DNA of 64,000 nt, taken from Oscillospiraceae bacterium. Lineage in GTDB: Bacteria > Bacillota > Clostridia > Oscillospirales > Ruminococcaceae. The notes beneath the pieces were generated by a model. That model did no database searches. It was not told where the DNA came from and worked only from the letters and a program-made list of their open reading frames with translations. The position numbers were made by a program, and so were the translations under genes. Positions 36,358-44,560 of this stretch are shown here, in pieces (the first letter of the stretch is position 1; every line of letters begins with the position of its first letter). The stretch lies in the NCBI GenBank assembly GCA_021769725.1, contig JAETSI010000003.1:101405-165404 (forward strand), given 5' to 3'.

Positions 36358-36972
36358 ATGGATCAAATCAAAACAGGAGAGCTGATACGCTCACTGCGAA
36401 TGAAAAATAAACTTACACAAAAACAGCTTGCAGAACAGATCAATGTCAGCGATAAGGCTGTATCTAAATGGGAAACAGGAAAAGGCTGTCCTGATATTTC
36501 GCTTCTTACAGAGCTTGCGGAAGTATTTCAAATTGATTTGCAGACGATTTTAAACGGTGAGATAGACCAAAAAGAAAGTGAGACCGGTAATATGAAAAAA
36601 CTGAAATTCTATGTTTGCCCCGATTGCGGCAATGTGATTACTTCTACATCTGAAGCCAATATATCCTGCTGCGGAAAAAAACTGTCCGCTCTTGATGCTC
36701 GAAAAGCAGAAGAAAATGAAAAACTGTCCATAGAAGATATGCATGGAGAATGGTATATTTCTTCAAAGCATTCCATGACAAAGGATCACTACATATCATT
36801 TGTTGCCTATGTCAACGACAGTACTGCAATGATTTTCAAGCAGTACCCTGAGTGGAATTTGCAGATCAGCCTGCCTTTTTACAGATCCGGACGGATTATC
36901 TGGTACTGTACCAAATGCGGATTATTGTATCAGGATATAAGACGTCCAAATGATAGGAAGGACTCTAAATGA
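36358..36972 (+). CDS. XRE-type HTH regulator with C-terminal cysteine domain
   Basis: 204 residues from MDQIKTGELIRSL. Residues 1-65 are a Cro/CI-type helix-turn-helix (LTQKQLAEQINVSDKAVSKWE). Residues ~80-110 hold CPDCGNV and ISCCGKK, a rubredoxin- or desulforedoxin-like metal site. A final CTKCGLLYQ pair ends an otherwise unassigned domain. Such XRE-metal-site regulators are common in gut Firmicutes. Its position after the flavodoxin-like gene suggests redox or metal control of that gene. Confidence 0.8.
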   Translation: MDQIKTGELIRSLRMKNKLTQKQLAEQINVSDKAVSKWETGKGCPDISLLTELAEVFQIDLQTILNGEIDQKESETGNMKKLKFYVCPDCGNVITSTSEANISCCGKKLSALDARKAEENEKLSIEDMHGEWYISSKHSMTKDHYISFVAYVNDSTAMIFKQYPEWNLQISLPFYRSGRIIWYCTKCGLLYQDIRRPNDRKDSK

Positions 36973-37331
36973 AAATCACTAAAATTAAAAAGAACAATAA
37001 AGTTTGCGCTATAGTGAATAGTCCCGAAAAGGTCATCACTAATGTACAATCGGCGCTTGATCTGCTTATGACTGTAAATTACGAAGCAGGAACTAAAAAT
37101 ATCGCAATCAGCAAAGAATTAATAACAGATGACTTCTTTGTATTGAGCACTTGTCTTGCAGGTGAAATTCTTCAAAAATTCATCAATTACGGAGTGCGAA
37201 TAGCAATATACGGGGATTATTCACAGTATGCAAGCAAAGCTTTGAAAGACTTTTTCTATGAAAGCAACAATGGAAAGGATGTGTTCTTTGTTTGCACAGA
37301 GGACGAAGCCGTTGAACGGCTGACAAAGTAG
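36969..37331 (+). CDS. DUF4180 protein
   Basis: 120 residues matching the DUF4180 pattern (ISKELITDDFFVLSTCLAGE, then FINYGVRIAIYGDYSQYASK and FFYESNNG). The family has a STAS-like alpha/beta outline and no assigned activity. Its ATG overlaps the stop of the HTH gene (ATGA), so the two are translationally coupled. Confidence 0.82.
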   Translation: MKITKIKKNNKVCAIVNSPEKVITNVQSALDLLMTVNYEAGTKNIAISKELITDDFFVLSTCLAGEILQKFINYGVRIAIYGDYSQYASKALKDFFYESNNGKDVFFVCTEDEAVERLTK

Positions 37332-37351
37332 ACATTTGTTTACGATGAAAC

Positions 37352-37447
37352 CTATATCCTCAGTGCATTCCTCGTCTGCCGATAAATCTCCAGCCGTAAC
37401 AGTGATTCAGGCGAATTATTCGTTTGATTCACTGTGCGGCTGTTGTT
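37352..37447 (-). pseudogene. Remnant of a tape-measure-like C-terminus, copy 1
   Basis: Thirty-one codons and a TAG stop read NNSRTVNQTNNSPESLL and RLEIYRQTRNALRI on the minus strand. Differences from copy 3 are mostly synonymous or conservative, so the segment evolved as coding DNA. Nothing in frame precedes it (TAA two codons before NNS). The pattern of RLEIYRQTRNAL at the very C-terminus resembles Clostridial phage tail tape-measure proteins, from memory. Confidence 0.5.
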
Positions 37448-37537
37448 ATATTAGTCTGCTGACTGAATTCGTTTACGAGAATGAGATAGTAGAACATCAG
37501 AAATCACTCCTTTCAGGTTTAAAAAAATAAAAACGTA

Positions 37538-37579
37538 TTGACAAGTGTCTATGTATGTGCTATAATAAACACATAGACA
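37538..37579 (+). promoter_or_regulatory. Promoter and ArsR operator
   Basis: TTGACA (37538-37543) and TATAAT (37561-37566) with 17 bp between. A 9-bp perfect inverted repeat, TGTCTATGT (37546-37554) and ACATAGACA (37571-37579), lies across the spacer and the -10 box, ideal for autorepression by the ArsR product. Confidence 0.8.
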
Positions 37580-37600
37580 TATATCAATGCGAGGTGGAAT

Positions 37601-37876
37601 ATGAATACTAAGGATATAGCTGTAATATGCAAAGCATTGGGAGACAATTCTCGTTTGCGTATCATTCAAATGCTATTCGATGGAGAAAAATGTGGATGTA
37701 AACTTCTGGAGGATTTTGATATCACACAGCCAACATTATCGCATCACATGAAAATTTTATGCGAATGCGGTCTTGTGATTGACAGAAAAGAAGGGAAATG
37801 GCATCATTATTCCGTAAACGAGAATACCTGGAACGAATTTTGTTATCATGTCAGCTCATTGGGAAAGGTGGAATAG
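37601..37876 (+). CDS. arsR: ArsR/SmtB-family metalloregulator
   Basis: 91 residues forming a winged helix (ALGDNSRLRIIQMLF, ITQPTLSHHMKILCECGLV). GEKCGCKLLE places two cysteines in the helix that binds As(III) or Sb(III) in ArsR; a third cysteine is in LCECG. GAGGTGG precedes the ATG. It is followed after 2 bp by an arsenate-reductase fusion, which supports arsenic sensing. Confidence 0.88.
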   Translation: MNTKDIAVICKALGDNSRLRIIQMLFDGEKCGCKLLEDFDITQPTLSHHMKILCECGLVIDRKEGKWHHYSVNENTWNEFCYHVSSLGKVE

Positions 37877-37878
37877 CA

Positions 37879-38823
37879 GTGGAAGAAATCGCAAAGAAGA
37901 TTATAAGTGCTTGTTTACAGGAAACAAGCAGAAATCCTATAGAAATTTTTAATAATATTGCTCATATGGATTTTATCAGAATACACGGACCGGAACATCA
38001 TGTGTTAGACGGTGCAGCGTTGTTAACAGCCTATCACAATGCAGGCGGGAAAATAGACTTACAAATAAGTTTAAATGAACTTATGAAACGAGGTCTACAG
38101 ATGCCCGGAGCAACTTGTGGTATGTGGGGTATTTGTGGTGCCGTCAGTTCAATGGGTGCCGTACTGTCCATTATCGATTCTACCGGTCCCTTGAGTTCAG
38201 ATTCTGCATGGGGAAAACATATGGAATTCACATCAGAGGCATTATCCTGTTTGTCAAAAGTAGGAGGTCCGAGATGCTGTAAGAGAGATGCGTATCTGAG
38301 TTTTCAGAAAGCGATTGATCATATCAATGAAAACTATGATGTAAAATTAGAAAGCACCGGAATCCAATGCAGCTTCAGTGCGAAAAATCAGCAATGCATC
38401 AAAGAAAAATGTCCATTTTATAAAAAGCAAAAGAAGGCGGTTACTTTTATTTGCGTGCATAACTCTTGCCGCAGTCAGATTGCAGAAGCTCTCGGAAAAC
38501 ATTTTGCAGGCGATGTTTTTGACATTTATTCCGCAGGTACAGAAACAAAACCGCAGATAAATCAAGACGCTGTAAGACTTATGAAACAACTTTACGGTAT
38601 TGACATGGAGCTAACCCAATACAGCAAGATTTTCGATGAAATCCCCACTCCCGATATTGCAATTTCAATGGGATGTGATGTGAGATGTCCGTTTATAGGC
38701 AGAGCATTCGATGATGATTGGGGATTAGAAGATCCTACCGGAAAAACAGACGAAGAATTCAAAAAAATAATAAAAGAAATAGAGAATAGAATATTAAAGC
38801 TAAAATCGAATTACTGTAATTAA
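37879..38823 (+). CDS. DUF5714 - arsenate reductase (ArsC, LMW phosphatase fold) fusion
   Basis: 314 residues from a GTG at 37879, two bases behind the arsR stop and preceded by AAAGGTGG. Residues ~1-195 match DUF5714 (GATCGMWGICGAVSSMGA, GGPRCCKRD) with many cysteines. Residues ~207-310 are a thioredoxin-coupled arsenate reductase with the P-loop FICVHNSCRSQIAEAL and the later catalytic region SMGCDVRCPFIG. No ArsB/Acr3 exporter follows, so the operon is short. The function of the N-terminal half in this fusion is unknown; a redox or thiol role is suggested by its cysteines. Confidence 0.85.
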   Translation: MEEIAKKIISACLQETSRNPIEIFNNIAHMDFIRIHGPEHHVLDGAALLTAYHNAGGKIDLQISLNELMKRGLQMPGATCGMWGICGAVSSMGAVLSIIDSTGPLSSDSAWGKHMEFTSEALSCLSKVGGPRCCKRDAYLSFQKAIDHINENYDVKLESTGIQCSFSAKNQQCIKEKCPFYKKQKKAVTFICVHNSCRSQIAEALGKHFAGDVFDIYSAGTETKPQINQDAVRLMKQLYGIDMELTQYSKIFDEIPTPDIAISMGCDVRCPFIGRAFDDDWGLEDPTGKTDEEFKKIIKEIENRILKLKSNYCN

Positions 38824-38824
38824 C

Positions 38825-38872
38825 GCTTTCAAGAAACCGGACACATAGTCCCATTTCTCATGTCTTGAAAGC
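38825..38872. terminator. Inverted repeat after the ArsC fusion gene
   Basis: GCTTTCAAGA (38825-38834) pairs with TCTTGAAAGC (38863-38872) around a 28-base loop. There is no T-run, so terminator function is uncertain. Confidence 0.4.
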
Positions 38873-38943
38873 ATTCCGTGTCTGCCTGTAGATCTCCAGC
38901 TGCAACAGTGATTTCGGACTATTTTTTCTGATTCACTGTAAGG
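38871..38943 (-). pseudogene. Remnant of a tape-measure-like C-terminus, copy 2
   Basis: On the minus strand it reads QLEIYRQTRNAFK in the frame of copies 1 and 3, with VNQK further upstream and a one-base shift in an A-run between them. It has therefore lost coding capacity. Confidence 0.45.
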
Positions 38944-39048
38944 TAAATCGCATGGTGCAAAACCTCATTCTGCGAATTGACTTTTTCGGGGTGGGATGAT
39001 ATAATAAGAGTAAGAAAAATCGGAATTTGCAAATGGAGTGAATTTGAA

Positions 39049-39486
39049 ATGTGCATGGAATGCTATGCTGATAAAAACAGAATAACACCATTATTAAATC
39101 CAGTGAATTGTTTAGAAAATCATACACAGTATATTTGCGGAACTTGCGGGCGGTGCATTTGCATTGAACATGACCCCAAACGTGGACTGCAACGATGGAA
39201 TTTTCCTTTTAAGTCGTTAGAAATTGCTAAATTGTATTTACGAACTGCAGATTATAGTATGAAAAAGCCATGTGGTATTTATGAATTAAAAAATGAAAAA
39301 GGTAGACTTTCATACAAAATTTTTGCAGGCAGCGAGGACTTGCTGTTATATCTAAAAAATAACAAAGGAAAAACTTGCAAAGACATGAAGCCTATTTTTA
39401 TTATTGAAGAATACAGAGAATATGCAAATACGCAGATAAGAAAATTGACCTCTGACGAAATACAGAAATATATGTCAGAGCGATAA
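39049..39486 (+). CDS. Small cysteine-rich protein of unknown function
   Basis: 145 residues from MCMECYADKN (GGAG ten bases upstream; a promoter TTGACT...TATAAT precedes). Four N-terminal cysteine pairs (CMEC, CGTCGRCIC) suggest a zinc ribbon, followed by an alpha/beta domain (~60-145) I do not recognise. The gene is AT-rich, lies between two copies of the same remnant repeat, and ends at a strong terminator. Confidence 0.6.
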   Translation: MCMECYADKNRITPLLNPVNCLENHTQYICGTCGRCICIEHDPKRGLQRWNFPFKSLEIAKLYLRTADYSMKKPCGIYELKNEKGRLSYKIFAGSEDLLLYLKNNKGKTCKDMKPIFIIEEYREYANTQIRKLTSDEIQKYMSER

Positions 39487-39504
39487 CTTCAAGTTTGTAT
39501 AACC

Positions 39505-39535
39505 AAAGGAGCGACCAAAAATCGCTCCTTTTTAC
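39505..39535 (+). terminator. Terminator of the cysteine-rich gene
   Basis: AAAGGAGCGA (39505-39514) pairs with TCGCTCCTTT (39522-39531), followed by TT. It overlaps the stop of remnant copy 3. Confidence 0.85.
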
Positions 39536-39663
39536 ATTTTCAACGCATTCCGTGTCTGCCTGTAGATTTCCAGCCGTGACAGTGATTTCAGACTATTGTT
39601 TGTCTGATTCACCGTCCGGCTGTTGTCGTTATTGTAGTTGTTTATGACCGTTCTGGCTTGATC
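39532..39663 (-). pseudogene. Remnant of a tape-measure-like C-terminus, copy 3
   Basis: The longest copy: 43 codons plus TAA on the minus strand, reading DQARTVINNYNNDNSR, then TVNQTNNSLKSL and SRLEIYRQTRNALKM. An in-frame TGA lies just upstream. Asn-rich stretches before a conserved basic tail are typical of tape-measure protein ends. The remaining gap to the next gene (39664-39815) is AT-rich and holds only that gene's leader. Confidence 0.5.
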
Positions 39664-39815
39664 TCACAGACAACATTATCAAATACTAATTTTCACAGAC
39701 TCGTAGTTATTTTTTCAAAAGTAAATAAAATTTATATAATAACTTTTTGTCTGACAAAGTATATATTTTATTTTTTTAGGACATACTAATCTAAATTAAG
39801 ATTTGGAGGTTTTAT

Positions 39816-40490
39816 ATGGATTTTATAAAATTAATTTTAACGTCATTATTATCCGTAATGTCATTATTTCTCATAGCAAAAGTTATGGGACATAAGCAAG
39901 TGGCACAGTTAGATTTTTTTGATTATATTAACGGTATTACAATCGGTTCAATTGCTGCTGAACTAGCTACCGATCTTGAAAAACCTTGGAAATCTTTGAT
40001 TGCTATGCTTGTCTATGGCATAATTGCTGTCGGACTCAGTCTGGTTACTAATAAGTTTCCAAAAATACGAAAATATGTTAATGGTTCTCCCACCATACTT
40101 ATGAATGATGGGAAGATTTACCGTAAAAACATGAAAAAAGCAAAACTGGATTTAAGTGAATTTCTGACGATGTGCCGGGAACAAGGCTATTTTGATTTGA
40201 ATGATATCCAAACTGCGATTTTTGAATACAACGGGAAATTAACCATATTGCCAAACAGCGCCAACCGTCCGATTACGCCTGCCGATATAGAACTGCATCC
40301 CGAACCTGATCATATTAATACTGAACTTATCATGGACGGACGAATTATGGGCGAAAATTTAAAAAGAATGGGACTCGACTTAAAATGGCTTGAAAAGCAG
40401 ATAAAGGCACAGGGATATCATGATGTAAAAGAAATATTCTTGGGATTGTGTGATAATAATAACCATCTTTCTTTGTTTGCAACTAAATGA
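39816..40490 (+). CDS. DUF421/YetF-family membrane protein
   Basis: 224 residues: two or three N-terminal membrane segments (~1-75; DYINGITIGSIAAELA is the family core), then a soluble YetF domain (FPKIRKYVNGSPTILMNDGKI, LDLSEFLTMCREQGYFDL). Family members are linked to spore or envelope functions without a known activity. TTTGGAGG lies 6 bases before the ATG. Confidence 0.88.
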   Translation: MDFIKLILTSLLSVMSLFLIAKVMGHKQVAQLDFFDYINGITIGSIAAELATDLEKPWKSLIAMLVYGIIAVGLSLVTNKFPKIRKYVNGSPTILMNDGKIYRKNMKKAKLDLSEFLTMCREQGYFDLNDIQTAIFEYNGKLTILPNSANRPITPADIELHPEPDHINTELIMDGRIMGENLKRMGLDLKWLEKQIKAQGYHDVKEIFLGLCDNNNHLSLFATK

Positions 40491-40563
40491 CAGATTTTCT
40501 CAGAGAATGTGTTCATAGGCGTTTATGATCTGACACGGATAACATATTTCAGTCCTTTAGCTA

Positions 40564-40610
40564 AAAATAGTCACAAGATCTTTTCTGATCCTGTGACTAT
40601 TTTGCTTTTT
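40564..40610 (+). terminator. Strong hairpin terminator after the YetF gene
   Basis: AAAATAGTCACA (40564-40575) pairs with TGTGACTATTTT (40592-40603), with an inner AGATC/GATCCT partial stem and a following T-rich tail. Confidence 0.85.
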
Positions 40611-40700
40611 CTTTGCTTAATGACATTAGCCTGTCAGGGGAACTTTCTGATTACATGAAAAGTCGGACGAAAGAATGCTGCTCTATGTTTACTATAGTTC

Positions 40701-40729
40701 TTGACTAATTCATGAAAATAGGTTATAAT
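40701..40729 (+). promoter_or_regulatory. Promoter of the Mrp gene
   Basis: TTGACT and TATAAT with a 17-bp spacer, 32 bp before the ATG. Confidence 0.8.
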
Positions 40730-40761
40730 AATATTATTACAAAAACAAGGAGTGTTCTAAA

Positions 40762-41583
40762 ATGAGTGAATGCACACATGACTGCTCAAACTGCTCAAGC
40801 AGCTGCGACAGCAGAACTGAGCCTGAGAGTTTCATTGAAAAGCCAAACCAGATGAGCAAGATCGGCAAGGTCATCGGCGTTGTCAGCGGTAAAGGAGGCG
40901 TCGGAAAAACACTGGTTTCCTCTCTTCTTGCCGTTTCCATGCAGAGAATGGGCAAAAATGTAGGTCTTATGGACGCCGATATTACAGGTCCGTCCGTCCC
41001 TAAAGCATTTGGTATCCATGAAAAGGCAGAAGGCTGCGAGTTCGGTATTCTTCCTGTTAAAAGCAAAATGGGCATAGACGTTATGTCTATCAATCTGCTT
41101 CTGGAAAATGAAAGCGACCCGGTAGTATGGAGAGGTCCTGTCATAGCCGGAGTTGTAAAACAGTTCTGGACTGATGTAATCTGGAAAGACATAGACTGTC
41201 TCGTTGTTGATATGCCCCCCGGAACAGGCGACGTCCCCCTTACCGTTTTCCAGTCTATTCCGGTTGACGGAATTGTTATTGTTACTTCGCCCCAGGAACT
41301 TGTGTCAATGATCGTGGAAAAGGCTGTTAAGATGGCAAAGCTCATGAATATACCGATTCTGGGTATCGTAGAAAATATGAGCTACTTTGAGTGTCCCGAC
41401 TGCGGAAAGCGTCACAGCATCTATGGTGAAAGTCATATTACCGAGATTGCTTCACAGTACGGTATTCCCGTACTGGCACAGCTTCCTATTGATCCTGAAC
41501 TTGCAAAGCATTGCGATCAGGGAACTATAGAACTTTTTGAGGGAAATTGGCTTGACGACGCCGTTGAATATATCACAAAATAA
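40762..41583 (+). CDS. mrp: Mrp/NBP35-type iron-sulfur carrier ATPase
   Basis: 273 residues. The N-terminus has cysteines (ECTHDCSNCSSSCDS) as in Nbp35-type proteins. The deviant Walker A is GVVSGKGGVGKTL, the Walker B region VVDMPPGTGD, and the C-terminal cluster-binding pair CPDCG. It should assemble or deliver [4Fe-4S] clusters, which this iron-sulfur-rich genome needs. AAGGAG precedes the ATG. Confidence 0.93.
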   Translation: MSECTHDCSNCSSSCDSRTEPESFIEKPNQMSKIGKVIGVVSGKGGVGKTLVSSLLAVSMQRMGKNVGLMDADITGPSVPKAFGIHEKAEGCEFGILPVKSKMGIDVMSINLLLENESDPVVWRGPVIAGVVKQFWTDVIWKDIDCLVVDMPPGTGDVPLTVFQSIPVDGIVIVTSPQELVSMIVEKAVKMAKLMNIPILGIVENMSYFECPDCGKRHSIYGESHITEIASQYGIPVLAQLPIDPELAKHCDQGTIELFEGNWLDDAVEYITK

Positions 41584-41589
41584 AATCTA

Positions 41590-41752
41590 AGAACCTGTCC
41601 ACATAGAAATTATGTGCAGATTTTCGAGCGTAATTTTACCGAGGACAAGACGAAAAAGCGAAAACATACTGACGTATGGTGAGCTTTTTCAACGCAGCGA
41701 TCGGCAAAATTCGCCGAAAAGACGTGCGTAACTTTCTATGTGGACAGGTTCT
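41590..41752. mobile_element. MITE-like element, 163 bp
   Basis: Perfect 20-bp terminal inverted repeats AGAACCTGTCCACATAGAAA (41590-41609) and its complement (41733-41752), with the next ~8 bases also partly complementary. Trimming one base gives 3-bp TAA direct repeats on both sides, consistent with a target duplication. It has no coding capacity. End-like fragments occur at 19863-19912 and ~19987-20001. Confidence 0.8.
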
Positions 41753-41762
41753 AATTAAAGAG

Positions 41763-41793
41763 ACAGGCATCCATGATAATCGTGGATGCCTGT
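41763..41793. terminator. Bidirectional terminator between mrp and the GH9 gene
   Basis: ACAGGCATCCA (41763-41773) pairs with TGGATGCCTGT (41783-41793), an 11-bp perfect stem lying directly past the convergent GH9 stop at 41800. Confidence 0.8.
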
Positions 41794-41799
41794 TGTTTA

Positions 41800-44544
41800 T
41801 TATGCAGGAAGTTTATCGATAAGGTGAAGCAGATACTTCTGAATCGTCAGAGCGTCTGCATTGGTAAGATCGTCGCCAGTATTAGAAACATCGGCGTTAA
41901 TCTTGCCCTGTTCAGTAATATGAGTTTTTTCCGTACCGTTTACACCGTAAGCGTCAGGATTTCCAATAGCCTGCATTACAAGAACCGCATCATTCAGGAA
42001 TACCTTGCCGTCGCAATCGGCATCTCCGTACAAAATTGTGCTGTCAGCGGGTTTTGTGCCGTCAGGCTCAACGCCCCAGATGAGTTTTCCGTCAGCATAA
42101 AGGGTGATTTTGTCAGTGATAGCAGCAGCGTCGTTATCATCCTCGAAGCTTACGAGATCGTCATAGCTGTAATCATTTGTCGAATCCCATACGGTATCGT
42201 AAGTCTCCTCGTTCATCTTGTTCAACAGACCGAACTGATATACACGGCTGCCGTAGAAATCGCAGTTCTGCCACGAGATCTCAACATAGTATGTTCCGTT
42301 ATCATCATACTTTACGGGATCTGAAATGAATGCCTGATTCTTTCCGTCAGTAAAGCTTTTTTCCTGATCGTAGTCAACACGTGTGTAAATATAGCTGATA
42401 TCCTCGCCCTTTTCAAGCTGTTCTTCTATATTGAAATAATATCTTGCTTTGAGATCGCTTTCAAATTTAGGCGGATTGACCGTTCTGTTATGAACAACTA
42501 TTTTTATCTGGATTCCGGCATCAGTTTCCTGACTTTTACCGCCGGAAATGAAGAGTCCGGTCGGGAGAGGGTTTCCGTCGGCGTCTACCTGATCGTAACC
42601 GACAGCGTTTTCAGACATATCAAAGTCGGGAATGACATAGTTCTTATCTGCAAGTTCCTTGCCGGCTGCGCCGTAGAAGTGATAAAGTCCTGCCAGATCG
42701 CCGCAGAATGCAGCATTATAGTCGTCTGTTACCTCGTTGTAAATGTAGTCCTTAGTGATGTCAGAATGGAAATCGTCAAGGTCAGGTCCTCCCACAAGAG
42801 CTCCCCAGAGGGTATGAACCTGAACTACCGGATCCTCCATGCTCTGAGTCGGAGAACAGTGAGAAGAACGATGGTGCGGCTGAGAAGCAAAGTTGTTCTC
42901 GTATCCTACCTCGTAAGCATATCCCATGGGGTTATCGCCGAGGATATATTCCATCTGATCTTTAGCCCATTCAGCAAAAATCATATCGCCGGTTTCCTTG
43001 GTGTAAACCATTGCCTGCAATCCGGCAGCAGTATTGTACCGTGCGCTTCCGTAGCCTGCAACAACGGCATATCCCTCGGGAGATTTTGCAATGAAGTTGC
43101 CGCCGTTTTCCGGAAGATCGGGAATATCGGCAGGGTCGATCTTCTGATTCCAGATAAGATCGTCCATTCCAAAATATTTGTGAGTAGTCGTAGAAACATA
43201 GTAGTTAGCGTCCTTCGCCGTTGCTTCGTCAACTCCCGACCAGAATTCCAGATTCCAGCGGAAGATATACCAGTCACGAGCAGTATTTGTAACGGGGGCA
43301 AGTTTTGCGAAAACTCCGCCCCAGACAGTATCCCAGCAGTGAACCCAGATATTCTGCCAGCAATTGCCGGTGTCGGTCATGATGCGCTTTAGATAACCGG
43401 TATAGGGGTGAGCGCCCTTGTCATTGGTTGTCGTCTCATCAACGGCTATAATATCGTTGATATAGTCATAATTATCGGTGCAGTAATAGAGCCATACGGC
43501 TGCCCAGGCAAGTTCGTCGTAGTCGTAGCTGGAGGTGTAGAAACCGCCGTCATATCCAAGACTGGTAGCTGTCGGCGTTGTGCCGGGAGTCCATTCCTCG
43601 GTGTGCGTCTCTACAGCAAAATCGTATAGTGCAAGAGCATATTTCAAGCATTCCTCGGCATATTCCGGATCGGAATTCTTAAAATTCAGGTAATTGATAG
43701 CAAGAGAGGCAGATGCTCCGGCGCACTGATCCGATGCCGGCATCTCTCTGGTAGCAAAGTAAGCCGGACGCTTTACGCCGCAAGATGACGAAGCGACATA
43801 TGTGCCATCGACCTGAAGTTCCGGTGGACACCAATAATTGTGATCGTTGTTTCCCTCTCCGACCTGATAGCAGTATGCAACGACTTTTCCGTCCTCATCC
43901 AGGAAGGTTGCTTTCATAAAGTAATCGTTTATCCAGCGTAGTTCGTCTTCAACGTGCTTGTCGAGACCGGTTTCCTTATATGCTTCAGGGAATTCATAAT
44001 ACCCCCAGCCAAGGGTCGATGCAGAGTAGCTGCCGGGAAGTCCGAATTTTACGTGATCTCCTGCATCATGCCATCCGCCGGTCAGATCAAGCGTGCCGTT
44101 TCCGTCAGGGTCAAGGTATTTTCTGTTTGCCTCAATAAATTCATCGGACATATTAACACCGATATAAAGTCCGTCTGCGGAACTTTCTCCGCCGTCGCCC
44201 TTGCCGTCGTAATTTCCGAGACCGTCGTCCTTGCCGTCATCAGGATCGCCATTGCCTTTGTTGACAGTCGGCATAGGATCCATAGGCTGGAGAGGTATTT
44301 CAGCGTCCTTGACATGACAATCGGCACGCCATGAGTAGTAGCCGTCCTCGGCTACTTCGTCGCCGCATTTGTTAGCGTCGTAGAAGCACAAAGCAAGCTG
44401 CAAGGCTTCTGCAAAGTTGTCATAGTTATTGGGTTTGTCAGGATTCAGCACTGCCGCATTTACAGCGGACGGCAAGGCAGTCAGAAGCATTGCCGCAGCA
44501 GAAGCGCAGGCAGCAGATTTCTTCAGTAAGGCTGTTTTCTTCAC
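41800..44544 (-). CDS. GH9 endoglucanase with CBM3c-like module and dockerin
   Basis: 914 residues: signal peptide (~1-30), GH9 barrel (~40-650), CBM3-like module (~660-815) and dockerin (~845-912; DADCDGKVFLNDA, DVSNTGDDLTNADA). GH9 motifs are GGWHDAGDHVKF, QPHHRSSHC and YNEVTDDYNAAF with the catalytic glutamate. Between the first barrel helix and the DAGD motif there is an insertion of roughly 60 residues rich in Asp and Gly (~85-130). It follows a yerC-type regulator by 16 bp on the same strand, so the two are probably co-transcribed. It likely releases cellodextrins as a cellulosome component. Confidence 0.95.
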   Translation of the reverse strand: MKKTALLKKSAACASAAAMLLTALPSAVNAAVLNPDKPNNYDNFAEALQLALCFYDANKCGDEVAEDGYYSWRADCHVKDAEIPLQPMDPMPTVNKGNGDPDDGKDDGLGNYDGKGDGGESSADGLYIGVNMSDEFIEANRKYLDPDGNGTLDLTGGWHDAGDHVKFGLPGSYSASTLGWGYYEFPEAYKETGLDKHVEDELRWINDYFMKATFLDEDGKVVAYCYQVGEGNNDHNYWCPPELQVDGTYVASSSCGVKRPAYFATREMPASDQCAGASASLAINYLNFKNSDPEYAEECLKYALALYDFAVETHTEEWTPGTTPTATSLGYDGGFYTSSYDYDELAWAAVWLYYCTDNYDYINDIIAVDETTTNDKGAHPYTGYLKRIMTDTGNCWQNIWVHCWDTVWGGVFAKLAPVTNTARDWYIFRWNLEFWSGVDEATAKDANYYVSTTTHKYFGMDDLIWNQKIDPADIPDLPENGGNFIAKSPEGYAVVAGYGSARYNTAAGLQAMVYTKETGDMIFAEWAKDQMEYILGDNPMGYAYEVGYENNFASQPHHRSSHCSPTQSMEDPVVQVHTLWGALVGGPDLDDFHSDITKDYIYNEVTDDYNAAFCGDLAGLYHFYGAAGKELADKNYVIPDFDMSENAVGYDQVDADGNPLPTGLFISGGKSQETDAGIQIKIVVHNRTVNPPKFESDLKARYYFNIEEQLEKGEDISYIYTRVDYDQEKSFTDGKNQAFISDPVKYDDNGTYYVEISWQNCDFYGSRVYQFGLLNKMNEETYDTVWDSTNDYSYDDLVSFEDDNDAAAITDKITLYADGKLIWGVEPDGTKPADSTILYGDADCDGKVFLNDAVLVMQAIGNPDAYGVNGTEKTHITEQGKINADVSNTGDDLTNADALTIQKYLLHLIDKLPA

Positions 44545-44560
44545 GGAAAAAGCATCCCTT

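Noticed and set aside
42490..43392. 300-codon plus-strand open frame
   Set aside because: Antisense to the GH9 gene and without recognisable features.
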